Source: Bradyrhizobium sp. AZCC 1610 (GTDB taxonomy: Bacteria > Pseudomonadota > Alphaproteobacteria > Rhizobiales > Xanthobacteraceae). From it: 64,000 bases of DNA. Location: the NCBI RefSeq assembly GCF_036924515.1, contig NZ_JAZHRR010000001.1, positions 4,435,001 to 4,499,000 on the forward strand, written 5' to 3'. Position numbers and translations under genes: made by a program. Under the pieces are notes generated by a model that saw only the letters and a program-made list of their open reading frames with translations, made no database searches and had not been told where the DNA came from. Positions 44,053 through 53,486 of this stretch are shown here, one piece after another. Numbering within the stretch: the stretch's first letter is position 1; every line of letters begins with the position of its first letter.

Positions 44053-45171
44053 CTACTTCCCCCACACCTCGTTCGCGACTTCGACCGCGAGGCTGAGCTT
44101 GGCCCACTGCTCTTCCTCGGACAGGATGTTGCCTTCCTCGGTGGAGGCAAAGCCGCATTGCGGCGAGACCGCGAGCTGGTCGAGGGGCGCGAACTTGGCG
44201 GCCTCTTCGAGACGACGCTTGATGTCGTCCTTCTTCTCGAGTTCGCCGAATTTCGACGTAATGACGCCGACCACGACCACCTTGTTGCCCTTCGGCAGGT
44301 ACCGCAGCGGCTCGAAGCCGCCGGCACGGTCGGAATCATATTCGAGGAAGTAGCCGTCGTAGTTGGTGCCGGCCAGCATGGTCTCGGCCACCGGCTCGTA
44401 GCCGCCGGACGAAATCCAGGTCGAGCGGAAATTGCCGCGGCAGACATGCGTGGTGATCACCATGTCGGCCGGCCGCTCCGCCAGCGCATAGTTGATAACA
44501 CGCGCGTAGATTTCCTGCAGGCCATCAGGGTTGTCGCCGCGATCGCGCGCCTTCTGCAACTCGTCCTGCGAGCAGAGATAGGCCCATACGGTATCGTCGA
44601 ACTGCAGGTAGCGGCAGCCGGCGTCGTAGAATGCCTTCACTGCCTTGCGATAGGTCTTGCCGAGGTCGAGGAAGAATTCCTCAAGATCGGGATAGACCTC
44701 CTTCGAGATCGACTTGCGGCCGCCGCGGAAATGCAGCACCGCGGGCGACGGGATCGTCATCTTCGGCGTGACGTGGGCGGTGTCGGCATGCTTCTTCAGA
44801 AAGCGGAAATGATCCAGCATCGGATGGTTATCGGGGAAGTCGAGCTTGCCGATCACGCGGACGGCGTCATGGCGGGTCTCGACGCCCGCGAACTGAATAC
44901 CGGTCTCGGGGTGGAAGAGTTCGCAGCCGGTGAGCTTGGCGAGAAAATCGAAATGCCACCAGGAGCGGCGGAATTCGCCGTCGGTCGCAAGCTTCAGGCC
45001 GATCGAGGCCTGCTTGTGTACGACCTTTTCGATCTCGAGGTCCTCGGCCTTGCGCAAGTCCTCCGCCGTGATCTCGCCCTTCTCAAGCTTGGCGCGCGCT
45101 TCCTTGATGCGCTGTGGCCGCAACAGGCTGCCGACCTCGTCGGCGCGGAACGGGGCTTTGGTTCTTTGCAT
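44053..45171 (-). CDS. Cobalamin-independent methionine synthase-family protein, core-only
   Basis: A 372-residue protein related to the C-terminal catalytic domain of MetE. Zinc-ligand motifs are visible: THVCRGNFRSTW (His and Cys), a Glu in YFLEYDSDRAGGFEPLR, and SPQCGFASTEEGN (Cys). Full MetE is about 750 residues; the missing N-terminal half binds folate, so this protein may use a different methyl donor, as proposed for other core-type enzymes. It follows livF by 20 bp and is probably the last gene of the ABC operon. ATG 45171 has GGGAG at good spacing; ATG 45186 is the alternative. Confidence 0.85.
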   Translation of the reverse strand: MQRTKAPFRADEVGSLLRPQRIKEARAKLEKGEITAEDLRKAEDLEIEKVVHKQASIGLKLATDGEFRRSWWHFDFLAKLTGCELFHPETGIQFAGVETRHDAVRVIGKLDFPDNHPMLDHFRFLKKHADTAHVTPKMTIPSPAVLHFRGGRKSISKEVYPDLEEFFLDLGKTYRKAVKAFYDAGCRYLQFDDTVWAYLCSQDELQKARDRGDNPDGLQEIYARVINYALAERPADMVITTHVCRGNFRSTWISSGGYEPVAETMLAGTNYDGYFLEYDSDRAGGFEPLRYLPKGNKVVVVGVITSKFGELEKKDDIKRRLEEAAKFAPLDQLAVSPQCGFASTEEGNILSEEEQWAKLSLAVEVANEVWGK

Positions 45172-45191
45172 GGTCTCAACTCCCATCTAAT

Positions 45192-45908
45192 CTAATGCGC
45201 GGCGGCACCGGCGACGCCGAGATAGCGTTCGAGCACCGCGGGATCGGCCCTCAACGTACTGCTGGCCGCATCATGCACGATTGCGCCGCGTTCCAATATC
45301 ACAACCCGATCGGCCAGCCCCAGAATCTTTTGCGCATTCTGCTCGACGATGATCGAACAGATGCCGCCGGCCCGGGTGATGGTGCCGAGCGCCCGGAGCA
45401 GTTCCTCGACGATGATCGGCGCCAGCCCCTCGGTCGGCTCGTCCAGCAGCAGAACTTTCGGATTGAGGGTAAGCGCGCGGCCGATCGCCAGCATCTGCTG
45501 CTCGCCGCCGGAGAGCTGGTTGCCGAAATTGCTGCGGCGTTCCTTCAGCCGCGGAAACATTTCGTAAACCTTATCCACGGTCCAGGGACCTGGCTGAGCC
45601 ACCGCGGTCATGTTTTCTTCGACCGTCAGCGAGCGGAAGATATTGCGCTCCTGCGGCACCCAGCCGATCCCTGCCCGCGCCCGCTGATCCGGGCGCATCG
45701 CGGTGATGTCTAATCCACCGAGTGCAAGGCTGCCGCCGAAACGGCGGGTGATGCCGACGATCGAATTGATCAGCGTGGTCTTGCCGGTGCCGTTACGCCC
45801 GAGCAGCGCCAGCACCTGGCCCTCGCCCAGCGCCAGCGACATCGAGGGCAGCACCACGGCTTCGCCATAGCCGGCGCGCAAGGCATCGATGGCAAGAAGC
45901 TCAGTCAT
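45192..45908 (-). CDS. livF: Branched-chain amino acid-type ABC transporter ATP-binding protein LivF (operon 1)
   Basis: A 238-residue ATPase with Walker A LLGRNGTGKTTLINS, the signature QLSGGEQQMLAIGRAL, and Walker B VLLLDEPTEGLAPIIVEEL, matching LivF. It works with LivG to power the LivHM permease. Its start overlaps the end of livG by eight bases, so translation is coupled. The operon order from the binding protein is livK-livH-livM-livG-livF, then the methionine synthase-like gene. Confidence 0.93.
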   Translation of the reverse strand: MTELLAIDALRAGYGEAVVLPSMSLALGEGQVLALLGRNGTGKTTLINSIVGITRRFGGSLALGGLDITAMRPDQRARAGIGWVPQERNIFRSLTVEENMTAVAQPGPWTVDKVYEMFPRLKERRSNFGNQLSGGEQQMLAIGRALTLNPKVLLLDEPTEGLAPIIVEELLRALGTITRAGGICSIIVEQNAQKILGLADRVVILERGAIVHDAASSTLRADPAVLERYLGVAGAAAH

Positions 45909-46653
45909 CGGCAGCCTCGCCGAGATAGACTGCCTTGACCTGGGGGTCCCGCGCCACCTCGTCGGGCGGACCCTCTACGAGCATGGCGCCATTGACCAGC
46001 ACCGAGATGCGATCGGCGAAGGAGAACACCAGGTCCATGTCGTGCTCGATCAGCAGCACGGTGACGTCGCGCGGCAGCGCTGCGACAGCTGCCAGAATAT
46101 CGTGGCGTTCGCTCTCGGGCACGCCGGCGGCGGGCTCGTCGAGCAGCAGCACGCGCGGCCTTGTCGCAATCGCGACCGCGATCTCCAGCAGGCGCTGCTT
46201 ACCATAGGGAAGCGTCGCGGTGCGCTCGTTCATCACGTCGAGCAGATGAAAGCGCCCGAGCGTGTCCGCGATCTCCTCGTTGACGTCGGCGCGCGTGCCC
46301 ATCCGCCGCCACCAGTCGCCGCCACGGCCGAGCCGCTCGGAGACGGCGAGCCCCACGGTTTCGAGCGGGGTCAAATCGGCATAGAGCTGATTGATCTGGA
46401 AGGTGCGCGAGAGACCGCGCAGCACCCGGGTGTGAACCGGCAGATCGGTGACGTCGTTGCCCTCGAGCACAATCCGTCCCGCATTGGGCTTGAGCACGCC
46501 GGTCAGGAGATTGATAACGGTGGTCTTGCCGGCGCCGTTCGGTCCGATCAGGGCGTGACGGGCGCCCTGCTCCACCTTCAACGACAGATCACGGGTGACC
46601 CGAAGGCCCCCGAAGGATTTTTCCAGCCCCTTGGTTTCCAGCGCGATCGTCAT
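45901..46653 (-). CDS. livG: Branched-chain amino acid-type ABC transporter ATP-binding protein LivG (operon 1)
   Basis: A 250-residue ATPase with Walker A IGPNGAGKTTVINLLTG, and Walker B RVLLLDEPAAGVPESER. The signature position reads TLPYGKQRLLEIAVAI, where LPYG replaces the usual LSGG, a common LivG variant. The start ATG at 46653 overlaps the livM stop codon as ATGA, so I reject the longer frame to 46737 that would invade livM. Confidence 0.93.
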   Translation of the reverse strand: MTIALETKGLEKSFGGLRVTRDLSLKVEQGARHALIGPNGAGKTTVINLLTGVLKPNAGRIVLEGNDVTDLPVHTRVLRGLSRTFQINQLYADLTPLETVGLAVSERLGRGGDWWRRMGTRADVNEEIADTLGRFHLLDVMNERTATLPYGKQRLLEIAVAIATRPRVLLLDEPAAGVPESERHDILAAVAALPRDVTVLLIEHDMDLVFSFADRISVLVNGAMLVEGPPDEVARDPQVKAVYLGEAADD

Positions 46654-47681
46654 GGCGCATCGCTTTCGGGAACGGCCACGACGGCCTTGCGGCCGGCGAT
46701 TTGCCGGATGACGAGGTTGGGGAGCCACAGCGCCCAACGATGCATGCGGTCCCGGCCGACCAGCACGATCACGACCAGAACGAGCCCGATCCAGAACATC
46801 CAGTATTGCGGCGTAATGGTCTGAAACAGCTCCTGCAGCATCTTGAACACGACCGCCCCGATGAGCCCGCCATAGAGATAACCGGTGCCGCCGATGACGA
46901 GTACCAGCATCAGATCGGCGGATTTTTCGAACGCGAACACGTCGAGCGAGGCCAATGCCGTGGTCTGGGTGAATAGCGCCCCGGCAATGCCGGCATAGAA
47001 CGCCGCTACCGTATAGATTGCGATCAGGCGACGGTTGACGGGCACGCCGATCGCGGACGCCCGCAACGGATTGTTCTTGATCGCGCGCAGCGACAGGCCG
47101 AACGGCGAATTCACGATCCGGCGCGCCAGCAGAAACAGCACGAACAGCACGATCAGTGAGTAGAAGAAGCCGGTCTTGCCGAACATGTCGAACGCAAACA
47201 GGCCGAGGATCGGTTGCATCTCGATGCCCTGCAGCCCGTCGGTGCCGCCGGTGATGTTGGAGAAGCGTTCCGCCAGTGCTTCCAGCAGCAGCGCGATGCC
47301 GAGCGTCACCATCAGCCGGGTCAGGTCGACGCCGCGGATGACGAGGAAGCTGGTGAGGAAGCCGAGCACCATGGCGATCAGGCCGGCCGCGACGAGCGCG
47401 ATCACCGGCTCGTTGATGATGCCGTGCAGCGCCAGCAGCCCTGCCGAATAGGCACCGACGCCGAAGAAGGCGGCATGCCCGAGCGAGACGATGCCGGCGT
47501 AGCCGAGGATCAGATCCAGCGACAGCGTGAACAACGCCAGCCGAATAATGTCGGTCATGATCAGATAGCGGGACGGAAACAGGAACGCGCAGGAGGCCGC
47601 GAGAATCCAGAACGCGATTTCGGCGGGGCGCCAGCGGGCGCGGGCGATGGCATAAGATGAGACGTCGGAAACTGCGGTCAT
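46650..47681 (-). CDS. livM: Branched-chain amino acid-type ABC permease LivM (operon 1)
   Basis: A 343-residue inner-membrane permease with about nine helices. Family motifs LILGYAGIVSLGHAAFFGVGAYSA, RAIKNNPLRASAIGVPVNR and IGGTGYLYGGLIGAV identify LivM. It forms the pore with LivH. The livH stop is eight bases upstream and livG overlaps downstream, so the genes are tightly linked. Confidence 0.93.
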   Translation of the reverse strand: MTAVSDVSSYAIARARWRPAEIAFWILAASCAFLFPSRYLIMTDIIRLALFTLSLDLILGYAGIVSLGHAAFFGVGAYSAGLLALHGIINEPVIALVAAGLIAMVLGFLTSFLVIRGVDLTRLMVTLGIALLLEALAERFSNITGGTDGLQGIEMQPILGLFAFDMFGKTGFFYSLIVLFVLFLLARRIVNSPFGLSLRAIKNNPLRASAIGVPVNRRLIAIYTVAAFYAGIAGALFTQTTALASLDVFAFEKSADLMLVLVIGGTGYLYGGLIGAVVFKMLQELFQTITPQYWMFWIGLVLVVIVLVGRDRMHRWALWLPNLVIRQIAGRKAVVAVPESDAP

Positions 47682-47688
47682 CGCGGAC

Positions 47689-48558
47689 TCATCGCGTAGC
47701 GGTGCGGCCGAACAGGCCGTTGGGGCGCCAGATCAGGATCACGATCATGATGGTGTAGATGACGAACGGGCCCATCTTCGGCACGTAATACTTGCCGGCG
47801 ACGTCGCCGATACCGAGCAGCAGCGAAGCAAGGAACGGCCCGGTGATGCTGGAGGAGCCGCCGACGGTGACCACGATCAGGAAGTAGATCATGAATTTTA
47901 GTGGAAAATATGGGTCGAGCCCGAGAATTTCGGCGCTGAGCGCGCCACCGAGGCCGGCAAGGCCGCAGCCGAAGGCGAAGGTGAAGGCGAACACCTGCGG
48001 CACGTTGATGCCGAGGCCGCTGGCGGCGCGGGGATCATCGACCGCTGCGCGCAGACGGCTGCCAAATCGGGTTTTCGCCAGGATCAATTGCAGCGCCACC
48101 GTGAGCAGGCCACAGATCACGATGATCATCAGCCGGTAGCGGCCGATGCCGACGCCGAAGAAATCGAACTGGCCTTCGAGCGCCGCCGGTAGCTTGATGA
48201 AGATCCGCGACGATCCCATGATGTAGTCCACCGCCGCCACCGACATGAAGGTAAGGCCGATCGTGAACAGCACCTGGTCGAGATGGCTGCGGGTGTAGAG
48301 ATGGCGGTAGAGTGTGCGCTCCAGTGCCACGCCGATCGCCGCGGCCGAGACAAAAGCGAGCGGCAGCGCCGTAAAGAACGGCCAGCCGGAATTATTTACC
48401 AGCACCGCGCAGATATAGCCCCCGGTCATGGCGAAGGCGCCATGGGCCAGATTGACAAAATTCATCAACCCCAGCGTCACCGCAAGCCCGCAGGCGAGCA
48501 CGAACAGCAGCATGCCGTAGGCGACACCGTCGAACAGGATGGTGAACAGCGTGGTCAT
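47689..48558 (-). CDS. livH: Branched-chain amino acid-type ABC permease LivH (operon 1)
   Basis: A 289-residue permease with about eight helices. It has GVAYGMLLFVLACGLAVTLG, FVNLAHGAFAMTGGYI and the cytoplasmic coupling segment FGSRLRAAVDDPRAASGLGI typical of LivH. It pairs with LivM. A 180-bp gap with a palindromic repeat separates it from the upstream binding-protein gene, a usual way to make more binding protein than membrane components. Confidence 0.93.
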   Translation of the reverse strand: MTTLFTILFDGVAYGMLLFVLACGLAVTLGLMNFVNLAHGAFAMTGGYICAVLVNNSGWPFFTALPLAFVSAAAIGVALERTLYRHLYTRSHLDQVLFTIGLTFMSVAAVDYIMGSSRIFIKLPAALEGQFDFFGVGIGRYRLMIIVICGLLTVALQLILAKTRFGSRLRAAVDDPRAASGLGINVPQVFAFTFAFGCGLAGLGGALSAEILGLDPYFPLKFMIYFLIVVTVGGSSSITGPFLASLLLGIGDVAGKYYVPKMGPFVIYTIMIVILIWRPNGLFGRTATR

Positions 48559-48602
48559 GTAAAGAACTTAGCCAAGGTCTGAAAGCGAAACTGAAACTAT
48601 GG

Positions 48603-48696
48603 CGTCATGGCCGGGCTTGTCCCGGCCATCCACGTCTTCCTTTGCGACCGCAACGGAAGAAAGTCGTGGATGCCCGGGACAAGCCCGGGCATGACG
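48603..48696. repeat. Palindromic repeat between livK and livH
   Basis: CGTCATGGCCGGGCTTGTCC at 48603 pairs with GGGACAAGCCCGGGCATGACG ending at 48696 (quoted in part), with inner CCACG/CGTGG arms. A stable hairpin here could protect the upstream mRNA. Confidence 0.8.
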
Positions 48697-48738
48697 TGGC
48701 GGGTGCAGGGCATGCGCCCCGGAATGACGCTTTCAGCG

Positions 48739-49917
48739 TCACTTCTTCGTCTTGCCGGAATCCTTCACCGCCTCGAAGGTCGCGAATTCGACGTTGTAGA
48801 GTTCGCCGTCAACCTTCTCGACCTTGCGGATGTAGATGTTCTGCACGATGTCGCGGGTTTCCGGATCGATCGAGATCGGGCCGCGCGGGCTCTCCCACTT
48901 CATGCCCTTCATCGCCTCGATCAGCGCATCGCCGTCGGTCTTGCCGCCGGTCTTCCTCAGCGCCTCGTAGATCAGGCGGATGCCGTCATAGCCGCCGACC
49001 GCCATGAAGCCCGGGCGCGAGCCGAAGGCCTTCTTGTAGGCGGCAACGAATTCCTTGTTCGCGGCCGACGGATGAGCGGCAGAATACAGGTGCGCCGTGA
49101 CCGTGCCGAGCGCCGCATCGCCCATGCCGTTGAGCAGATCGTCGTCCATCACGTCGCCCGGTCCGATCACCTTGATGCCCGATTTGTCGAGCCCGCGCTC
49201 GGCATACTGCTTCATGAAGTTGCCGCCCTGTCCTGCCGGCACGAACACGAACACGGCATCGGGCTTGGAATCCTTCATGCGCTGCAGGAACGGAGCGAAA
49301 TCAGGGTTTTGCAATGGGACCTTCACCTCTTCCACGATCTCGCCGCCGCCGGCGGTGAAGTTCTGCTTGAAGAAGTTCAAGGCGTCGTTACCGGGCGCAT
49401 AGTCGGAGGTCAGGGTAGCGACCTTCTTGATGCCGTTCTTGGCGGCCCAGTCACCGATGATGGTCGACGACTGCGCCAGCGTGAAAGAAGTGCGCACGAT
49501 ATAGGGCGAACGCTCTGTTATGATCGAGGTGCCCGCCGCCATCACGATTTGCGGAACCTTGGCCTGCGTCGCCAGCGGCGCGGCAGCAAGGGCTGCCGGG
49601 GTCACACCGAAGCCCGCGATGAAATTGACCTTGTCGTTGACGATCAGTTCCTGCGCGAGGCGCTTGGTGTTGTCGGGAACCGCCCCGTCGTCCTTGAGGA
49701 TAACTTCGATCTTCTTGCCGGCGACGGTGTCGCCGTTCTGCTGCATGTAGAGCTTGACCGCGTTGTCGATCTGCTTGCCGGTGGATGCCTGGCCGCCGGT
49801 CATCGGCAGAATCAGGCCGATCTTGACGGTCCCCTGGGCGTGAGCCGGCGCGAGCGTCAGCATCCCGGCGACGGCGCCTGCGGCCAGCAACATGTGACTG
49901 CGAATAGACATGAGCAT
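48739..49917 (-). CDS. ABC transporter substrate-binding protein (LivK-type, operon 1)
   Basis: A 392-residue periplasmic binding protein with a Sec signal peptide (cleavage after LAPAHA) and the type I fold start TVKIGLILPMTGGQASTGKQ. Later motifs LIVNDKVNFIAGFGVTPAAL and VTAHLYSAAHPS are typical of the branched-chain amino acid family. Because family members bind amino acids, amides, urea and aromatic acids, the ligand is not predictable. It is the first gene of operon 1. Confidence 0.9.
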   Translation of the reverse strand: MLMSIRSHMLLAAGAVAGMLTLAPAHAQGTVKIGLILPMTGGQASTGKQIDNAVKLYMQQNGDTVAGKKIEVILKDDGAVPDNTKRLAQELIVNDKVNFIAGFGVTPAALAAAPLATQAKVPQIVMAAGTSIITERSPYIVRTSFTLAQSSTIIGDWAAKNGIKKVATLTSDYAPGNDALNFFKQNFTAGGGEIVEEVKVPLQNPDFAPFLQRMKDSKPDAVFVFVPAGQGGNFMKQYAERGLDKSGIKVIGPGDVMDDDLLNGMGDAALGTVTAHLYSAAHPSAANKEFVAAYKKAFGSRPGFMAVGGYDGIRLIYEALRKTGGKTDGDALIEAMKGMKWESPRGPISIDPETRDIVQNIYIRKVEKVDGELYNVEFATFEAVKDSGKTKK

Positions 49918-50272
49918 CTCTCCCCCTGATCGGCCTTGTGTCCTCGAACCGAGTCCCCGGCCCTTGATCTCTCACCATAACCCAGATTTTTCGGCCGGGT
50001 AGCGCGGCAACATGGCGTCCTCGGGCGCCCTTTTGTCAATCGGACCATTGGCGTGCCGTGGCGAAGAGGCCAGGCCAGCCAGAGCTGTCATGAAAGACGC
50101 GACGGTATTATATGATCCGATATCGCCGCCCGACGTCTCCCCGTGATTGGCGTCATTTGTACGATTGTACAAATCAAATGGTCCTGTCAACAAAGAAGCG
50201 CCCTCGCCGGTTCCCGAAAGGCAGCGCCCTAAATCCATCATCCTTAAAGGGTCAGGTTGTAACCTTCTGCCG
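49918..50272. other. Promoter region between the Liv operon and a lipoprotein gene
   Basis: About 350 bp without a gene. It contains a perfect inverted repeat (50155-50174, listed separately) and should hold the divergent promoters. Confidence 0.5.
50155..50174. promoter_or_regulatory. Candidate operator: perfect 8-4-8 inverted repeat
   Basis: ATTTGTAC and GTACAAAT are perfect complements around GATT. The symmetry and size suit a dimeric regulator such as a GntR- or TetR-type protein. It lies about 240 bp from the binding-protein start and about 100 bp from the lipoprotein start. No regulator gene is adjacent. Confidence 0.5.
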
Positions 50273-50551
50273 ATGCCAACCAGCGCGCGCCATATTGTCA
50301 CGATCATCACCGTTGCCCTCGCGGGCTGCGGCTTGGCCGGTTGCGGCACGATCAACGAGAAACTCGCAGCCGGAATCAGCGACGCCATTCCGGCGGCGAT
50401 CGGCGGCATGCCGGCGGACGCACCGCCGCGCCCGGGGACTGCAAAATACGACGAGTACATGCGGGAGCGCGAGCGAAAGCGCCTGCTGCCGGCTTCCGAA
50501 CGCGGCGAGGAAGCCAACCCCGCGCCCTCATCGCAGGATGCGGCTCGCTAG
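50273..50551 (+). CDS. Small lipoprotein
   Basis: A 92-residue protein with a lipoprotein signal: [20 protein letters not shown] and a lipobox LAGC just before [10 protein letters not shown]. The mature part has [20 protein letters not shown] followed by a charged stretch [12 protein letters not shown], and a low-complexity end. It should be anchored to a membrane. I start at ATG 50273; the frame opens at 50147 but the leader there is not signal-like. Its stop overlaps the convergent purU stop by four bases. Function unknown. Confidence 0.75.
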   Translation: MPTSARHIVTIITVALAGCGLAGCGTINEKLAAGISDAIPAAIGGMPADAPPRPGTAKYDEYMRERERKRLLPASERGEEANPAPSSQDAAR

Positions 50552-51411
50552 TCCATAAACACGACCGTCTTGCGGCCGTTGAGGATGACGCGATCCTCGA
50601 GATGATGGCGCATGGCGCGCGCCAGCACGCGGCGCTCGATGTCGCGGCCCTTGCGCGACAGATCTTCCGGCGTGTCGCGGTGGCTGATGCGCTCGACGTC
50701 CTGGTCGATGATCGGGCCCTCGTCGAGATCGCGTGTAACATAATGCGCGGTGGCACCGATCAGCTTGACGCCGCGCTCATGCGCCTGGTGGTAGGGCCGC
50801 GCGCCCTTGAAGCCCGGCAGGAACGAGTGATGGATGTTGATGCAGCGCCCCGACAGTCTTGCCGACATCTCATCCGACAGGATCTGCATGTAGCGCGCCA
50901 GCACCACGAGATCGGTGCCGCTGTCCTGAACCAGTTTCAGGACCGCCTGCTCCTGCTCGCGCTTGGTCTCCTTCGTGACGGGCAAATAGTGGAACGGGAT
51001 CTCGCCGAAATCGAGACTGCCGTAGGTCTCGCGCGGATGGTTGGAGACGATTGCGGTCGGGATCATCTCGAGTTCGCCGGTACGCCAGCGATAGAGGATA
51101 TCGACCAGGCAGTGATCCGACTTGGAGACCAGCAGCATCACCCGGCGGCGATTGGCGCGGTCGCGCATCTGCCATTCCATGGTAAAGCGATCGGCAATCG
51201 CGGTAAAACCGGTCTGCAAGGCCTGCAGTTCGACGGCGAGATCGGCGGCGGTGAACACCACCCGCATGAAGAAATTCCCGGTCTCGATGTCATCGAACTG
51301 CTGGGCGTCCAGGATGTTCTGTCCGTTATGGGCAAGAAAGGTCGACACCGCGGAAACGATGCCGGGGCGATCCGGGCAGGACAGGGTCAGGACGAACTGG
51401 TGATCGGGCAT
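50548..51411 (-). CDS. purU: Formyltetrahydrofolate deformylase
   Basis: A 287-residue enzyme releasing formate from 10-formyltetrahydrofolate, balancing one-carbon pools. An N-terminal ACT domain ([20 protein letters not shown]) senses an amino acid, and the C-terminal hydrolase domain has [30 protein letters not shown] and [20 protein letters not shown] with the catalytic Asn-His-Asp set. The length is normal. Its presence in the same region as the methyl-cycle genes is consistent with one-carbon metabolism, but there is no shared operon. Confidence 0.95.
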   Translation of the reverse strand: MPDHQFVLTLSCPDRPGIVSAVSTFLAHNGQNILDAQQFDDIETGNFFMRVVFTAADLAVELQALQTGFTAIADRFTMEWQMRDRANRRRVMLLVSKSDHCLVDILYRWRTGELEMIPTAIVSNHPRETYGSLDFGEIPFHYLPVTKETKREQEQAVLKLVQDSGTDLVVLARYMQILSDEMSARLSGRCINIHHSFLPGFKGARPYHQAHERGVKLIGATAHYVTRDLDEGPIIDQDVERISHRDTPEDLSRKGRDIERRVLARAMRHHLEDRVILNGRKTVVFMD

Positions 51412-51550
51412 GACGAAGCTGACTACAATTCAGGCAAAAGGGTGAAGCGGCGATTGCGACCCTGCTCTATCACCGCGCATACGCTTGCGCCAATCCCGAA
51501 ACCGGGGTCAGGATAAACAAAGCGCGAAGCAAAAGCGTTGGAGCAAGATC

Positions 51551-52396
51551 ATGGCTGACAGATTGAACGGTTACCGCATCCTGATCCTGGAAACGCGCGA
51601 GGAAGCGCAGTTTTCCCGCCTGCTCACCGAGCAAGGCGCCGACGTGCTGCAATGTCCGATGTTCACCATCCACGACGCGCCGGACCCGGCGCCGGTCGAA
51701 GCATGGATCGGGCGGTGCATTGAAAAGCCGTTTGACGACGTCGTGCTGATGACGGGCGAAGGCCTGCGCCGGCTGATGAAGGTGGTCCGGCGCATCGGTG
51801 TCGAACAGGAGTTCGTTGCCTCCCTCGGCAAGGCGCGCAAATTTGCGCGCGGCCCCAAACCGGGCAAGGCGCTGCGCGAAATCGGGCTGGAACCGCAGAT
51901 GACCACGGAAAAGCCGACCTCCGAAGGCGTCGCCGAGATGCTGTCGCGCCTCGATCTTGGCGGCCATCGCCTCGGCCTGCAGCTTTACCCGGACAAGGAT
52001 CACAGCGTCCTGATCAGCGCGATCGAGGCGCAAGGTGCCAAGGTCGATACCGTGCTGCCCTATGCCTATGACGCGCAGGCTGCAGATACCAATATCATCA
52101 GCGCGATCGACGAGATGGCGGCCGGCCGCATCGATGCGATCGCGCTGACCAATCTTGGCCAGGTCCGCCGCCTGATCGAAGTCGCGAAGGCGCGCGGATG
52201 CGAGGACCGGCTACGGCAGGGGCTTGACCGCACGCCGATCGCCTCGGTCGGGCCAGCGGTATCCGACGAACTCAAGTCGCACGGCTTGCGCACCGATATC
52301 TATCCAGCCGAGGACGCCTTTTTCATGAGGCCGCTGATCTCAGCGATGGCGGTGGCGCTTTCGAAAAATCCGCCGCGCGCGATGGCGAGAAGCTAA
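51551..52396 (+). CDS. hemD: Uroporphyrinogen-III synthase family protein
   Basis: A 281-residue two-lobed protein that cyclises hydroxymethylbilane with ring D inversion in heme and cobalamin synthesis. Visible features: RILILETREEAQFSRLLTEQ at the start, DDVVLMTGEGLRRLM, and ALTNLGQVRRLIEVA with TPIASVGPAVSDELKSHG near the end. The family is poorly conserved but the fold pattern is clear. I start at ATG 51551, preceded by GGAG. It is not with hemC, and the stop overlaps the convergent binding-protein gene by four bases. Confidence 0.8.
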   Translation: MADRLNGYRILILETREEAQFSRLLTEQGADVLQCPMFTIHDAPDPAPVEAWIGRCIEKPFDDVVLMTGEGLRRLMKVVRRIGVEQEFVASLGKARKFARGPKPGKALREIGLEPQMTTEKPTSEGVAEMLSRLDLGGHRLGLQLYPDKDHSVLISAIEAQGAKVDTVLPYAYDAQAADTNIISAIDEMAAGRIDAIALTNLGQVRRLIEVAKARGCEDRLRQGLDRTPIASVGPAVSDELKSHGLRTDIYPAEDAFFMRPLISAMAVALSKNPPRAMARS

Positions 52397-53373
52397 TCCA
52401 CCTTGGCGCCGGCGAACTTGACCACCTTGCCCCATTTCTCGGTTTCGTCCGCCACCAGCTTGCCGAAGTCGGCAGCCGAGCCCGGCAGCAGAATGGCGCC
52501 GATCTCGGCGAACCGGGCCTTCGCCTTGGGATCGGCAAGGATTTCATTGACGGCCTTGTTGAGCCTCTCGACGATTTCTGGCGGCGTGCCCTTCGGCGCC
52601 GCGAGGCCATACCAGGCGCTCGCCTCGTAACCGGGGAGAAAATCGGCGACCGGCGGCAAATCCGGCAGCACTTCCGATCGCGTCGTGCTGGTTATCGCAA
52701 GGCCGCGCAGCTTGCCGGATTTGACGTGCTCGGCGCAGGTCGGAAGATTGTCGAACATCACCTGCATCTGCCCGGAAAGCATATCGGTGAGCGCCGGCGC
52801 GCCGCCACGGTAGGGCACATGCTGCATGTTGATGCCGGTCAGCATCTTGAACAGTTCACCCGACATGTGGATCGTGGATCCATTGCCTGATGACGCCATA
52901 TTGAGCTTGCCCGGGTTGGCCTTGGCGTAGGCGATCAGTTCGGGGATCGACTTGATCGGCAGTGACGGATGCACCAGCACGACGTTGGGAAAGCGAATGA
53001 TGCCGGCGATCGGCTCCATCTCCTTCATGAAATCGAAGGGCAGCTTGTCGTAGAGCGTGGCGTTGATCGCATTGGCCGGCGCGACCAGCAGCAGCGTGTA
53101 GCCGTCAGGCGTGGCGCGCAGCACGGACTCGGTGGCGATGTTGGTGCCGCCGCCCGGCCGGTTCTCGATGACGAAGGATTGCCCGAGCTTTTCCGACAGC
53201 CACTGCCCCATCAGGCGCGCCGTGAGGTCCGCCGAGCCGCCGGGCGTATAGCCGATGACAAGGCGAACCGGCCGCGCCGGATAGGCCTGCGCGCTTGCGT
53301 TTCCAGATGTGAGCGGAAGCGCAGCTCCACCGGCTGCAAGTTGCAAAAATTGACGGCGCTGAAATTTTTTCAT
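52393..53373 (-). CDS. Tripartite tricarboxylate transporter-type substrate-binding protein (TctC/Bug)
   Basis: A 326-residue periplasmic protein. The N-terminus has a twin-arginine-like signal (QRRQFLQLAAGGAALPLTSG) with cleavage near NASA-Q. The mature protein has RPVRLVIGYTPGGSADLTAR, IENRPGGGTNIATESV and YRGGAPALTDMLSGQMQVMFDN, the Bug-family signature. Such proteins bind dicarboxylates, nicotinate or aromatic acids. The TctA/TctB membrane subunits are not in the window, so it is an orphan receptor, as is common for this family. Confidence 0.9.
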   Translation of the reverse strand: MKKFQRRQFLQLAAGGAALPLTSGNASAQAYPARPVRLVIGYTPGGSADLTARLMGQWLSEKLGQSFVIENRPGGGTNIATESVLRATPDGYTLLLVAPANAINATLYDKLPFDFMKEMEPIAGIIRFPNVVLVHPSLPIKSIPELIAYAKANPGKLNMASSGNGSTIHMSGELFKMLTGINMQHVPYRGGAPALTDMLSGQMQVMFDNLPTCAEHVKSGKLRGLAITSTTRSEVLPDLPPVADFLPGYEASAWYGLAAPKGTPPEIVERLNKAVNEILADPKAKARFAEIGAILLPGSAADFGKLVADETEKWGKVVKFAGAKVD

Positions 53374-53486
53374 GTTTCCTCCGACGCACTGGCGGCTCTT
53401 GCGGCCACCTGGGTGCGTGCATCCTATCCGTGGAGCGTCGTGAAGCCGACAGATATTCTCAGTCCGGACGCGGAAGTTTCACCGCG

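Noticed and set aside
48603..48696. Rho-independent terminator between livK and livH
   Set aside because: The hairpin has no T-run and matches a dispersed repeat class, so it is listed as a repeat.
49918..50272. tRNA or small RNA gene
   Set aside because: No cloverleaf or terminator is visible; only the symmetrical operator stands out.
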